Origin: Candidatus Zixiibacteriota bacterium
GTDB lineage: Bacteria > Zixibacteria > MSB-5A5 > WJJR01
Direction: 5' to 3'
Length of the DNA stretch: 15,733 nucleotides
Assembly (NCBI GenBank): GCA_014729565.1
Contig: WJJR01000040.1
Location: forward strand, 1 to 15,733
Shown here: positions 1 to 6,727 of the stretch, piece by piece
Layout: every line of letters begins with the position of its first letter
How positions within the stretch are numbered: position 1 is the stretch's first letter
The notes under the pieces: model-generated
Seen by the model: only the letters and a program-made list of their open reading frames with translations
Databases searched by the model: none
Told to the model about the DNA's origin: nothing
Position numbers and translations under genes: made by a program

Positions 1-217
1 AGCCCGACGTCGGCACACCCGGCCCACGCCCTCTCGCCATATGGGCCCTCTACCAATCGGTATCGGCGGATTTGGTATGAGCTTGTGGCCCCTGGCATGG
101 AACGGAGAGGGTGCCCCGACGCTCTCGCTCTGCGCTGCGTAGCTATGCAGAGCAGGGTTACGGCTTGCCGCTACGCGGCTTGTTGGATATTGTTCAGGGG
201 CGCCCGACAACAACCAT
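1..217. other. Left-edge region without a supported gene
   Basis: This is the 3' flank of the minus-strand radical SAM gene. One plus-strand frame is open from base 1 into that gene, but its translation is rich in Arg, Cys and Pro and matches nothing I know. The stretch contains a short hairpin at 127-153 (7-bp arms GCTCTGC/GCAGAGC, 13-nt loop). It has no T-tract on either side, so I do not call it a terminator. A minus-strand ATG at 40-38 could open a gene running off the left edge, but only 13 codons are visible and they are not recognisable. Confidence 0.4.
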
Positions 218-1201
218 CTACGACGACACCACCGGCAACGGTATCTTCGAACCGTCCCGTACCGGCTCTTTATCCTGTCCCCGGAAGTTGTCCAGGCTCG
301 ACGCCCGGCGAACACAGGCGACCGTGCACGTTTCCTCGCAGCCTTTGCGGGTGGAAAAGTAGCGGCGGGCGTGGTCTTTGGTGTATTCGAGCAGCGGAAT
401 GCCGGGGTCGTTGCGGCGCTGGCTGCAGTACGAGACAATTCCGAATTCATCGACATACAGGTAACGCGCGCCGGCGCGGCACTTCCAGTCGCTCTGGCCG
501 GTACGGATCATTTCGTATTCCCAGCCCTCACCGAAACGGTGCGTGATCGTGCGTTTCCGGTGCCCCTGCATTTCGTTGTAGAGCGGTTCGAGCTGGTCGT
601 GTTCGAGCAACCCCGGATCGAGCGAACCATCCTCACCGTGCAGCAGCCCGACGGTCATGTAGAATCCCATCTCGCGCACTTCGCGGGCCAATTCACGCGT
701 TTCCTCAATCGGACAGGAGCCGAGCACCGCATTGATGTTCACTTTGAATGTCGCATTCTTCAGGTGCACCAGCTTCTTCTTCAACAGGTTCCAGGACTTC
801 TGCGAGGTGTCGTTGGCGTTGATGTTGTCGATCGACATCTGCATCAGTTCGAGGCCCGATGCGTTGAGGCGACTCACCCAGTCGTCGGACAAGAGATAAC
901 CGTTGGTGATGGATGTACACACCATGCCGCGTGACACGACGTGCGCGATCAGATCGTCCAAATGCGGATGCAACAGCGGTTCGCCGCCGGTGAAAGTGAT
1001 TACCAACGTGCCCATATCGGCGAGGTGATCGATGTATTGCTTCAGCGTGTCGGTGTCGACCGGGGGTGAAAAGGTATCATACTCGTTGCAGTAGCCGCAG
1101 CTCAGATTGCAGCGCCGCGTGACGACCACCTGGGCCAGGACCGGCCGGGTCGGATCGGCGAGCAACTGTAGTCCGCGGCTCCAATTCTTCCATGAATACA
1201 T
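218..1201 (-). CDS. Radical SAM protein with C-terminal auxiliary cysteines
   Basis: A 327-residue radical SAM enzyme of unassigned substrate. The 4Fe-4S/SAM motif CNLSCGYC sits at residues 31-38 (C31, C35, C38) and the SAM-contacting TGGEP at 71-75, followed by an alternating beta/alpha pattern typical of the partial TIM barrel. The C-terminal third carries further cysteines: C241 and C259 in a CRAG...YVDEFG...YC context, then C288, C292 and C296 spaced C-x3-C-x3-C. This resembles a SPASM/Twitch-type auxiliary cluster region but does not follow the standard SPASM spacing. There is no signal peptide or membrane segment, so it is probably cytoplasmic. The ATG is preceded by GGAAGGG about 10 nt upstream. 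The gene stands alone, cut off from the rplY cluster by a terminator and with its own promoter candidate. Known relatives modify peptides, cofactors or lipids; nothing nearby shows which. Radical SAM membership is certain, the reaction unknown. Confidence 0.93.
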   Translation of the reverse strand: MYSWKNWSRGLQLLADPTRPVLAQVVVTRRCNLSCGYCNEYDTFSPPVDTDTLKQYIDHLADMGTLVITFTGGEPLLHPHLDDLIAHVVSRGMVCTSITNGYLLSDDWVSRLNASGLELMQMSIDNINANDTSQKSWNLLKKKLVHLKNATFKVNINAVLGSCPIEETRELAREVREMGFYMTVGLLHGEDGSLDPGLLEHDQLEPLYNEMQGHRKRTITHRFGEGWEYEMIRTGQSDWKCRAGARYLYVDEFGIVSYCSQRRNDPGIPLLEYTKDHARRYFSTRKGCEETCTVACVRRASSLDNFRGQDKEPVRDGSKIPLPVVSS

Positions 1202-1259
1202 GCGGTGAATTCCCTTCCTGATGTCTATGCAAAGGTCGTCGGCTACCGTCCCTCAGCCA

Positions 1260-1288
1260 AGAATAAAGAAGTGGCCGGGAGACATCAA
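1260..1288 (-). promoter_or_regulatory. Candidate sigma70-type promoter of the radical SAM gene
   Basis: On the minus strand, TTGATG (1288-1283) and TATTCT (1265-1260) are separated by exactly 17 nt; each matches the consensus at four of six positions. Transcription would begin near 1253, giving a leader of about 50 nt before the ATG at 1201. The flank further upstream is locally AT-rich. This rests on sequence resemblance only. Confidence 0.45.
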
Positions 1289-1432
1289 TGTATACCATTA
1301 AAATCCTGGTTTGAGTGCGATGCAGCATCCAGGGAGTCCCGCCCTAAGGGTCTGTCGACAAGGGAGATAGGCCGTTAAGGAGCGCGCAGGCATCCTGTCC
1401 TGTGTGCGGGGGAGGCGAAGCACTTTCAAGGC

Positions 1433-1457
1433 GGGCACGGCAGGCCGTGCCCCTACG
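1433..1457. repeat. Extragenic GC-rich palindrome (TAGGGGC family, one arm decayed)
   Basis: GGGCACGGC (1433-1441) and GCCGTGCCC (1444-1452) form perfect 9-bp arms, followed by CCTACG. The right flank matches the outer arm of the longer palindrome at 13283-13314, while the left arm lacks the matching outer bases. Palindromes of this form (GGGGC...GCCCC followed by CTAC) are familiar as dispersed extragenic repeats in many bacterial genomes. It lies between the radical SAM promoter and the rplY terminator and has no T-tract, so it is not a convincing terminator. Confidence 0.6.
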
Positions 1458-1512
1458 ACAGTTCAGCTCATTCGCTATAGACAGGAATTGATAGATGGGG
1501 CACCCCATGTAC

Positions 1513-1545
1513 AAAAAAAGGCGGCCGGAATGGATCCGGCCGCCT
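1513..1545 (-). terminator. Rho-independent terminator after rplY
   Basis: An 11-bp GC-rich perfect stem (arms 1519-1529 and 1535-1545) with a 5-nt loop is followed, in the minus-strand reading direction, by an uninterrupted run of seven T (bases 1519-1513; the first T also closes the stem). It lies about 45 nt past the rplY stop and closes the spoVG-prs-rplY series, separating it from the radical SAM gene. Confidence 0.93.
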
Positions 1546-1588
1546 GGAATCGCCAATGCTCACCGGGAGGTTTGCCCTCCCATCAACA

Positions 1589-2281
1589 TTATTCTTCTTT
1601 CTTCTCTTCAGAGGCTTCGCCCTCGTCGGCGCCCTCGGCACCTTCACCCTCAGCACCTTCGGCGGCTTCGCCCTCGGCCTCGCCTTCCTCGCCCTCAACC
1701 TCGGTCGGTTCGCGCATCACGGTCGGCGGCACGACGGAGACGATGGTTCGTTCCGGAGCTGTTACGAAGGTCACCTGCGGCATATCGAGATCACTGACGT
1801 GAATCGCGTCGCCAACATCCAAATGGTTCACATCGACGTCGATCTTGTCGGGAATATCTGCCGGCAGAGACTCCACTTCGAGTTCACGAAACACATGCTG
1901 AAGGATGCCCCCACGGTCCTTAACGCCAGTGGGAACACCGATGATATTGACCGGAACGGTGACAACAATCGGCTTCGTCGCGGAGATGTGCAGGAAGTCG
2001 ACATGCAGGATATCACCGGTCAAGGGGTCATGCTGGATGTCGCGGAGGAGCGCCATCTGCGGCTCACTGCCACCATTGCCTACGGTCAAATCGACGATAA
2101 TCTGCTCCGAGGTCGATTTGCGGAGGATCGCGGTCAGTTCCCGCTCGACCAGGTCGAGTGCCTGGGGCCGAGTGCTTTCGCCGTACATCACACCGGGGAC
2201 CCGGCCGGCCGCGCGAAGCTTGCGCGCCACGCCTTTCCCGGTCTTAGTACGCTCTGTAACTGTTAACGGAATTGCCTTCAT
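1589..2281 (-). CDS. rplY: 50S ribosomal protein L25 (CTC/TL5 form, long acidic tail)
   Basis: The 230-residue long form of L25, which binds 5S rRNA in the large ribosomal subunit. The N-terminal 5S-binding domain is recognisable (residues 1-95: TGKGVARKLRAAGRVPGVMYG, then LRDIQHDPLTGDILHVDFL). It is followed by the CTC-type beta domain (about 100-188: VPVNIIGVPTGVK, GGILQHV, ADIPDKIDVDV). Residues from about 191 to the end form a low-complexity Glu/Gly/Ala tail of about 40 residues. Such acidic tails occur in other CTC-type proteins but vary in length. The ATG has AAGGAG 9 nt upstream (2296-2291). The gene lies 74 nt after prs on the same strand, the usual prs-ctc order, and is followed by a strong terminator. 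The family is sometimes labelled general stress protein CTC; no separate stress signal is visible here. Confidence 0.96.
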   Translation of the reverse strand: MKAIPLTVTERTKTGKGVARKLRAAGRVPGVMYGESTRPQALDLVERELTAILRKSTSEQIIVDLTVGNGGSEPQMALLRDIQHDPLTGDILHVDFLHISATKPIVVTVPVNIIGVPTGVKDRGGILQHVFRELEVESLPADIPDKIDVDVNHLDVGDAIHVSDLDMPQVTFVTAPERTIVSVVPPTVMREPTEVEGEEGEAEGEAAEGAEGEGAEGADEGEASEEKKEE

Positions 2282-2355
2282 TGCCTACGACTCCTTCATG
2301 AACCCCTAATACGTGCAAATCGTGCGGATTGCGGGGGAAATCTCGCTATCTGAAT

Positions 2356-3354
2356 CTAGTGATCGTCTAAGATGCGAACGGGATAATCCTGGATGTCTTC
2401 CGGGAGGTCCGGGAGGGCATCGAACAACTCCGAGACCGATTCCTCATGAGTGATTCGTCCAATTGCCTCGGCGAACAAGGAGGCCGTCGAGACGAGATGG
2501 ATACTGCTGGGCAGTTCGCGTTGCGACACGTCGATCGTGTCCGCCACGACCAGCCGCGTAATCGGTGATTCCTCAATACGTTCCAGCGCCGGGCCGGACA
2601 GGACCGGGTGGGTACAGCAGGCATAGACCTCGTTCGCGCCATTCTCACGGACAGCCTTGGCGGCCTGGGTCAGCGTGCCGGCCGTGTCGACCATATCATC
2701 CCGCAGGATAACGGTCTTGTTTTCCACTGAGCCGATGATGTTGAGCACCTCGGCCCGGTTTTGCTGCGGCCGCCTCTTGTCAACAATTGCCAGCCCGCAG
2801 TTGAGGGTCTTGGCAAACGCCCGTGCCATCTTAATCGAGCCAACGTCCGGCGACACCACGATCGGATTATCGATATTCAACTTCAGAAAATACTCGTTGA
2901 ATACAATCGCCGAGTACAGGTGGTCTGACGGGATATCGAAGAATCCCTGAATCTGCGAGGCGTGCAGATCCATCATGAGCACCCGATCGGCCCCGGCGGC
3001 GGTGATCAAATTGGCAAACAGCCGGGCCGTGATGGACACGCGCGGCTGATCCTTACGGTCGGCACGGGCATACCCGTAGTAGGGGATCACGGCGGTGATC
3101 CGCCGCGCCGAGGCCCGCCGCGCCGCCTCGATCAGCATCAGCAACTCGATGAAATTCTCGGCCGGGGAGTTCGTCGATTGGACGATAAACAGATCCGAGC
3201 CGCGGATATTCTCATTGATCTTCACGAACACTTCGCCATCGGAAAACTTGCTGACCGTGCAGGCCGTCAACGGCCGGTCCAGGTGTTCGGCGATGCGCTG
3301 GGCCAGCGGGCGGTTGCCGTTTCCGGCAATGATTCGGAGTTTGGTGTCCATCAT
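2356..3354 (-). CDS. prs: Ribose-phosphate pyrophosphokinase (PRPP synthetase)
   Basis: Makes PRPP from ribose 5-phosphate and ATP, the precursor for purines, pyrimidines, NAD, histidine and tryptophan; cytoplasmic. The class I family is clear throughout: FSDGEVFVKINENIRGSD at 37-54, the RRASARRITAVIPYYGYARAD region at 79-99, DLHASQIQGFF at 129-139 with the metal-ligand His131, the catalytic flexible loop DKRRP at 192-196, and the PRPP-binding loop RDDMVDTAGTL at 218-228. From the chosen ATG it is 332 residues, slightly longer than the usual 310-320; the extra length is an acidic C-terminal stretch (PDLPEDIQ...). A TTG at 3366 is also in frame, but GAGG at 3364-3361 sits 6 nt before the ATG at 3354, which I prefer; a second ATG follows directly at 3351. 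The gene follows tRNA-Gln by 40 nt and precedes rplY, so cotranscription with both is likely. Confidence 0.97.
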   Translation of the reverse strand: MMDTKLRIIAGNGNRPLAQRIAEHLDRPLTACTVSKFSDGEVFVKINENIRGSDLFIVQSTNSPAENFIELLMLIEAARRASARRITAVIPYYGYARADRKDQPRVSITARLFANLITAAGADRVLMMDLHASQIQGFFDIPSDHLYSAIVFNEYFLKLNIDNPIVVSPDVGSIKMARAFAKTLNCGLAIVDKRRPQQNRAEVLNIIGSVENKTVILRDDMVDTAGTLTQAAKAVRENGANEVYACCTHPVLSGPALERIEESPITRLVVADTIDVSQRELPSSIHLVSTASLFAEAIGRITHEESVSELFDALPDLPEDIQDYPVRILDDH

Positions 3355-3394
3355 GATGCGCCTCAATAAAGCGATTTTTGCGGCCGGATCAAGC

Positions 3395-3469
3395 TGGCTG
3401 GGGCGCCAGGATTCGAACCTGGGATGCAGGCTCCAAAGGCCCGTGTCTTAACCGCTTGACGACGCCCCA
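3395..3469 (-). tRNA. tRNA-Gln (anticodon UUG), CCA encoded
   Basis: A complete 75-nt cloverleaf. The acceptor arms TGGGGCG/CGCCCCA are followed by discriminator G and an encoded CCA. The D arm contains AAGCGGTTAA; the anticodon stem is CGGGC/GCCTG with loop CTTTGGA, giving anticodon TTG at 3436-3434. The T arm is CCAGG-TTCGAAT-CCTGG. The TGGGG 5' end and overall sequence are close to bacterial tRNA-Gln. It sits between spoVG and prs on the same strand, 40 nt before the prs start, so it may be processed from the same transcript. Confidence 0.97.
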
Positions 3470-3530
3470 GTTGGGTCAATCCCTGCTAAGATACGAGTCG
3501 GTTATGCGATTATTGGCCTGTCCGTGCGAT

Positions 3531-3572
3531 CTGGGGTCCTCAGCGGGCGGACACGGCGAACACAGACCCCAG
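3531..3572. other. Long-loop inverted repeat between spoVG and tRNA-Gln
   Basis: CTGGGGTC (3531-3538) and GACCCCAG (3565-3572) are perfect 8-bp arms around a 26-nt loop. It lies in the 134-nt spacer between the spoVG stop and the tRNA 5' end. There is no T-tract in either direction, so it could be an attenuator, an RNA-processing signal near the tRNA or chance. Nothing else in the spacer is convincing. Confidence 0.35.
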
Positions 3573-3603
3573 GGTTGTCGAACGTCCGCGTGAAGTCAAC
3601 AGT

Positions 3604-3963
3604 TTACGAATTGTCGGTCCCATCAAACGGCTGTCCGAGCGAGTCGGTTGATTGTTCGGCGGTGACCCGTGACCCGTCATTCCGGGACGCGCTGACCCGA
3701 CTGACGCTGTTCTTGAGTTCGTCCTCGTAGGCCGCCAGGACCGCCTCTTCGATCTTCTCACGCATCCGGTTGTTGATCGGATGGGCGATGTCCTGGTGCG
3801 TGCCATCACCGCGCTTCCGTGACGGCATCGACACAAAGTAGCCGTTGTTGCCGTTGATGATCTTTAGTCCGCGAATCACAAACTCCTCGTCGAAGGTGAT
3901 ATTCGCGAACGCTTTTAGTTTGTCCTCGTTGCGTAGTGTGATGCGGACTTCGGTGATCTCCAC
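3604..3963 (-). CDS. spoVG: SpoVG family RNA/DNA-binding regulator
   Basis: A 119-residue SpoVG protein. The family is a small nucleic-acid-binding regulator, first named for sporulation in Bacillus but present in many non-sporulating bacteria. The diagnostic stretches are all here: MEITEVRI at the N-terminus, KAFANITFDEEFVIRGLKI (18-36), GYFVSMPSRK (41-50) and HQDIAHPINNRMREKIEEAV (56-75). Residues after about 88 form a polar tail rich in Ser and Asp not typical of the core, which explains the length above the usual 85-100. Translation starts at GTG; AAGGAG at 3975-3970, 6 nt upstream, fixes that start. It follows ispE by 45 nt and precedes tRNA-Gln and prs. What it regulates here cannot be read from the sequence. 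Confidence 0.95.
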   Translation of the reverse strand: MEITEVRITLRNEDKLKAFANITFDEEFVIRGLKIINGNNGYFVSMPSRKRGDGTHQDIAHPINNRMREKIEEAVLAAYEDELKNSVSRVSASRNDGSRVTAEQSTDSLGQPFDGTDNS

Positions 3964-4008
3964 GGGCTGCTCCTTCCGGTCACAGGCGCATTGGACAAAG
4001 CGTAGTCG

Positions 4009-4935
4009 TTACGACGACCGACCGACCATCTGAACAACGAGAGCGTCGGGTGTATCCACCGGCTGTGCCGTTAGCACCCGGACTCCTTCGTTGCGGGTCT
4101 GCAATGTTTCGACAGTGTCGTTGCCCGGCCACTCCCGAAACACGCCGACAACCGTCGGTCCGCTGCCTGTTACAAACGCACCCTCGGCACCCGCCTCCCG
4201 GAGTTGCTGCATATATCTGAACAACTCCGGATGTCGGCTGGTCGCAACGACCTCTAAGTCGTTGCGGCACTGCCGGAGGGCGGCAAAGAAGCCTTCCTCA
4301 TCACCACACACGTGAAAGCTATTTTTGGTATCGCGGTATGTCAAGGTCAATTGGCGGTAGATCTCCGCCGTGCTTAAGTGAAATGGGGGTATGATGAGGA
4401 TGACCCACCAATCGGAATAGAGGGAAACCGGTCGGATGATCTCCCCGCGACCCGTTGCCAATGCACTGGGGCCGTTGAGGAAAAACGGTACATCCGACCC
4501 AACGGATCCTGCCAATTTCGCCAATCGCTCCTCGCCCACGTCGAGATCATAAAGCAGGGATGCAGCCCGGAATGCCGCCGCGGCATTGGAGGATCCGCCG
4601 CCTAAACCCGCGGCAATCGGAATTGCTTTCTTGATAGTTATATGCAAGTGAAGCTCGTGATCGATTTCACGCTCAAGTGCGCGAAGCGCCCGGACAATCA
4701 AGTTGCTCTCATCGGTCGGAAACTCGGAGCGCGACTGTTCGTGATCGTGCAGTGACGCGACGCGAAGACGAATACCGCCGTCGGAGTCCGCCACAAAATC
4801 CAGCTCATCGTACAGATTGAGAGCCACCAGGACGGTGGACAGTTCATGGAAACCGTCGTCGCGGCGGGACTGGACGGTCAGTCCGAGATTGATCTTGGCA
4901 GGGGACAGAATGCGGCAACGCTCGGCCACGGTCAC
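4009..4935 (-). CDS. ispE: 4-diphosphocytidyl-2-C-methyl-D-erythritol kinase
   Basis: GHMP-superfamily kinase that phosphorylates CDP-methylerythritol at the 2-hydroxyl in the MEP route to isoprenoids; cytoplasmic. All three GHMP motifs are visible: SPAKINLGL at 11-19 with catalytic Lys14, the glycine-rich ATP loop PIAAGLGGGSSNAAAAF at 106-122, and VTGSGPTVVGVF at 254-265; GSDVPFF at 146-152 carries the catalytic Asp. At 308 residues it is a little longer than the typical 280-300. Start is GTG at 4935, whose GTGA overlaps the TGA of the upstream Wzi-like gene by 4 nt, a classic translational-coupling arrangement. A second GTG two codons on (4929) cannot be excluded. The isoprenoid product feeds undecaprenyl phosphate, the carrier for surface polysaccharides, which may be the link with the upstream gene (inference). 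Confidence 0.96.
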   Translation of the reverse strand: MTVAERCRILSPAKINLGLTVQSRRDDGFHELSTVLVALNLYDELDFVADSDGGIRLRVASLHDHEQSRSEFPTDESNLIVRALRALEREIDHELHLHITIKKAIPIAAGLGGGSSNAAAAFRAASLLYDLDVGEERLAKLAGSVGSDVPFFLNGPSALATGRGEIIRPVSLYSDWWVILIIPPFHLSTAEIYRQLTLTYRDTKNSFHVCGDEEGFFAALRQCRNDLEVVATSRHPELFRYMQQLREAGAEGAFVTGSGPTVVGVFREWPGNDTVETLQTRNEGVRVLTAQPVDTPDALVVQMVGRSS

Positions 4936-6464
4936 ACTCCGAATGTTTTCCAGACCAGGGACGATAAGCGCAGACGAAAGAGTGCGCCCTCCTGATCGTG
5001 ACCGTCGACGTTGCCCACATTGGTCGTGCGTTGGTATCCCGCCAGCATATCGAGAATCAACGTTCCACCAAGCTGAATATGCGGTCCGAGGGCAACCGTC
5101 GCTCGCCGTTCGACGATCCCCGACGGAAACGGAACATTCTTCGGCACCGTTCCGGCTTGCTCGCTGTCGATGCGATTCTCACCGTGCCGCACGTACTCGA
5201 ATAAACCACGCACATCGAACCATTTGGAATGATGCCACGTCGGACGAAGTGTCATACGATCGGCATCGGTACCCAGAGTCGCGCCAATGCCGATGACATG
5301 GCCATCGAGCGAACGGTGATGATAGTAGCGATTCCAGGGGCGTGACTGGCCGTAGACAAAGGTATTAATGCGCTGATACTCCGCGGTGATCAGCAGACGG
5401 TGTTGCGGGTCCGGTGTCCAGGCCGTGCCAATGAGGACGCCGATCTGTTGCGGTTCGCTGTGAAAATCAATCTGAAAGTCATCGATCATCCATTCGCCGT
5501 AGACTTCGAGGCGATTCAGGGGACGCCACGACAACTCGAAATTCCAGAGCGGATTGTCATTTGTATCATTGTTCAACTGTTCCCAGTAATAGGGCACAAT
5601 GGGGTTCAGGTAATTGAGTGCCCATGGACGGTCGACACCGCCGAAGACAATCACCTCCGACACCGCCAGTTCGAGATTGTGTCGTGGACGCCAGTTAAAC
5701 CGATGGCCGATCAGGTAGCGGTTCGCTTTGCCCACTTCGGGGACCAACATCGAGTCGAGCATCGTTGCGACAAGTTGGAACGACCAGGTGGTGGAGCGAT
5801 AAAGAAGTCGCAGTCCGTTAAACGGCGGGGAGTGATTCGACATCAGCATGGCATCAATCGGTGACCGTCCCCAACGCCAGTATTCGCGTCCAAATGCTCC
5901 GGTGAACCGCCCAACATGTCCCGTGAGCACGGCCTGCTCGAGCCAGGCGGTGAAGTGCTCCTTCCAATACTCGCCGTGGAATTGTGAATCGTGACGTCCG
6001 TCGGTGTCAACGCGCAATCGTGCACGTGTGGCAAACGACCGTCCCACACCGAATGAACCGACGGCGTCGAATCCGGCGCGATTGCGTGCCGCACCATGAC
6101 GAATCTGATCAATGTGGGCGGTCGGTCCGATTCCCAGTCGCACGAACTCGTCGCCATCGTCATTCCGTTCCGTTCGCAGCTCTTCGCGGAATTCATCACG
6201 GAGACGGTCGATCAGGATACGGTCGCCCAATGGATAGGCCCGATCAGCAACAGCGATCTGCTCCAAATAAGACGCCACCGCGCCGCGCGTGTACGGACGC
6301 GTGTGCAGGAGCAACTCAGGGAAGTGGCCGCGCGACGACAACGCGAAGACGGCATCGTAAATCCACGAATCGATCGAGATGTCTTGAGCCGGACTGCCTC
6401 CGGCAAACGCGATTCCCGGTATCACCACGAGAACGGCACAAACCAATGTCAGGGCGACCTTCAT
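4932..6464 (-). CDS. Outer-membrane beta-barrel protein, Wzi/capsule-assembly-like
   Basis: About 510 residues from the ATG at 6464. A signal peptide is clear: MK, a hydrophobic core to about residue 18, then AFA|GG with cleavage after residue 21. The mature N-terminus has a small conserved segment (WIYDAVFALSSRGHFP...TRPYTRGAVASYL) that I associate with the Wzi-like family. The rest shows alternating hydrophobic/polar strands with many Trp, Tyr and Arg, expected for an outer-membrane barrel, including GREYWRWGRSP and a NYLNPIVPYYWEQ stretch. Known Wzi is a lectin-like barrel that tethers capsule to the outer membrane. Family assignment is by pattern; the ligand is unknown. The frame extends to a TTG at 6506, but the 14 extra residues would sit before the signal peptide, so I start at 6464. 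That ATG has no Shine-Dalgarno sequence but has promoter-like elements directly upstream. Coupled to ispE by a 4-nt overlap. Confidence 0.78.
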   Translation of the reverse strand: MKVALTLVCAVLVVIPGIAFAGGSPAQDISIDSWIYDAVFALSSRGHFPELLLHTRPYTRGAVASYLEQIAVADRAYPLGDRILIDRLRDEFREELRTERNDDGDEFVRLGIGPTAHIDQIRHGAARNRAGFDAVGSFGVGRSFATRARLRVDTDGRHDSQFHGEYWKEHFTAWLEQAVLTGHVGRFTGAFGREYWRWGRSPIDAMLMSNHSPPFNGLRLLYRSTTWSFQLVATMLDSMLVPEVGKANRYLIGHRFNWRPRHNLELAVSEVIVFGGVDRPWALNYLNPIVPYYWEQLNNDTNDNPLWNFELSWRPLNRLEVYGEWMIDDFQIDFHSEPQQIGVLIGTAWTPDPQHRLLITAEYQRINTFVYGQSRPWNRYYHHRSLDGHVIGIGATLGTDADRMTLRPTWHHSKWFDVRGLFEYVRHGENRIDSEQAGTVPKNVPFPSGIVERRATVALGPHIQLGGTLILDMLAGYQRTTNVGNVDGHDQEGALFRLRLSSLVWKTFGV

Positions 6465-6471
6465 GTTGGCG

Positions 6472-6500
6472 AGAGTAGCGGAGCCCGTGCGACCGGTCAA
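6472..6500 (-). promoter_or_regulatory. Candidate promoter giving a leaderless Wzi-like/ispE transcript
   Basis: TTGACC (6500-6495) and TACTCT (6477-6472) are 17 nt apart on the minus strand. The -35 matches five of six consensus bases, the -10 only three but with the TA...T frame. Only 7 nt separate the -10 from the ATG at 6464, so transcription would start at or within a base of the start codon. This would explain the lack of a Shine-Dalgarno sequence. Confidence 0.4.
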
Positions 6501-6712
6501 TGCCAAACCGCCTCGAGAGCGTGAGGCGCAAATGTATGGGACTGGTCCCAGACTCTATTGTCTCCGATTTCGAATGAAACTCCCTTGAAGGTGCAGTGGG
6601 TCGCTGTATCCCGTTGTACGCCAATGTGTTGTTGGGATGCGCCAGGATCGATGGCGGGCCCAAAACGGGAATGCCATTTGCAGCTCGTCATTACTGCGCC
6701 AGACCACCTGAG

Positions 6713-6718
6713 AAAGGA
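6713..6718 (+). promoter_or_regulatory. Shine-Dalgarno that fixes the GTG start of the EF-hand gene
   Basis: AAAGGA, 9 nt before the GTG at 6728. No comparable site precedes the ATG at 6596, and the 44 codons between them encode an unremarkable Cys/Arg/Pro-rich stretch, so GTG is the likelier start. The rest of the divergent spacer 6501-6712 shows no convincing plus-strand promoter. Confidence 0.7.
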
Positions 6719-6727
6719 CATTTTGTC

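Noticed and set aside
1..40. Minus-strand segment resembling the GTPTSG stretch of the PKD domains (13-base identity with the region near 15040)
   Set aside because: The match is too short, and the visible reading frame around it does not continue as a PKD domain within the 40 bases available.
85..546. Plus-strand open frame of 153 codons at the left edge
   Set aside because: It overlaps the 3' end of the radical SAM gene. The translation is Arg/Cys/Pro-rich without regular secondary-structure pattern or ribosome site.
1619..1700. CCTCGCC-rich low-complexity stretch that looks like a tandem repeat
   Set aside because: It encodes the Glu/Gly/Ala tail of L25 on the minus strand, which explains the pattern.
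1556..2266. Plus-strand open frame of 236 codons opposite rplY
   Set aside because: It is antisense to a clear L25 gene. Its openness comes from the biased codons and acidic-tail repeats of rplY; it has no recognisable motif.
6669..6682. Possible sigma54 -24/-12 element (GG-N10-GC) upstream of the EF-hand gene
   Set aside because: Only the minimal GG/GC spacing fits; the flanking TGGCAC/TTGC consensus is poor and no enhancer site is apparent.
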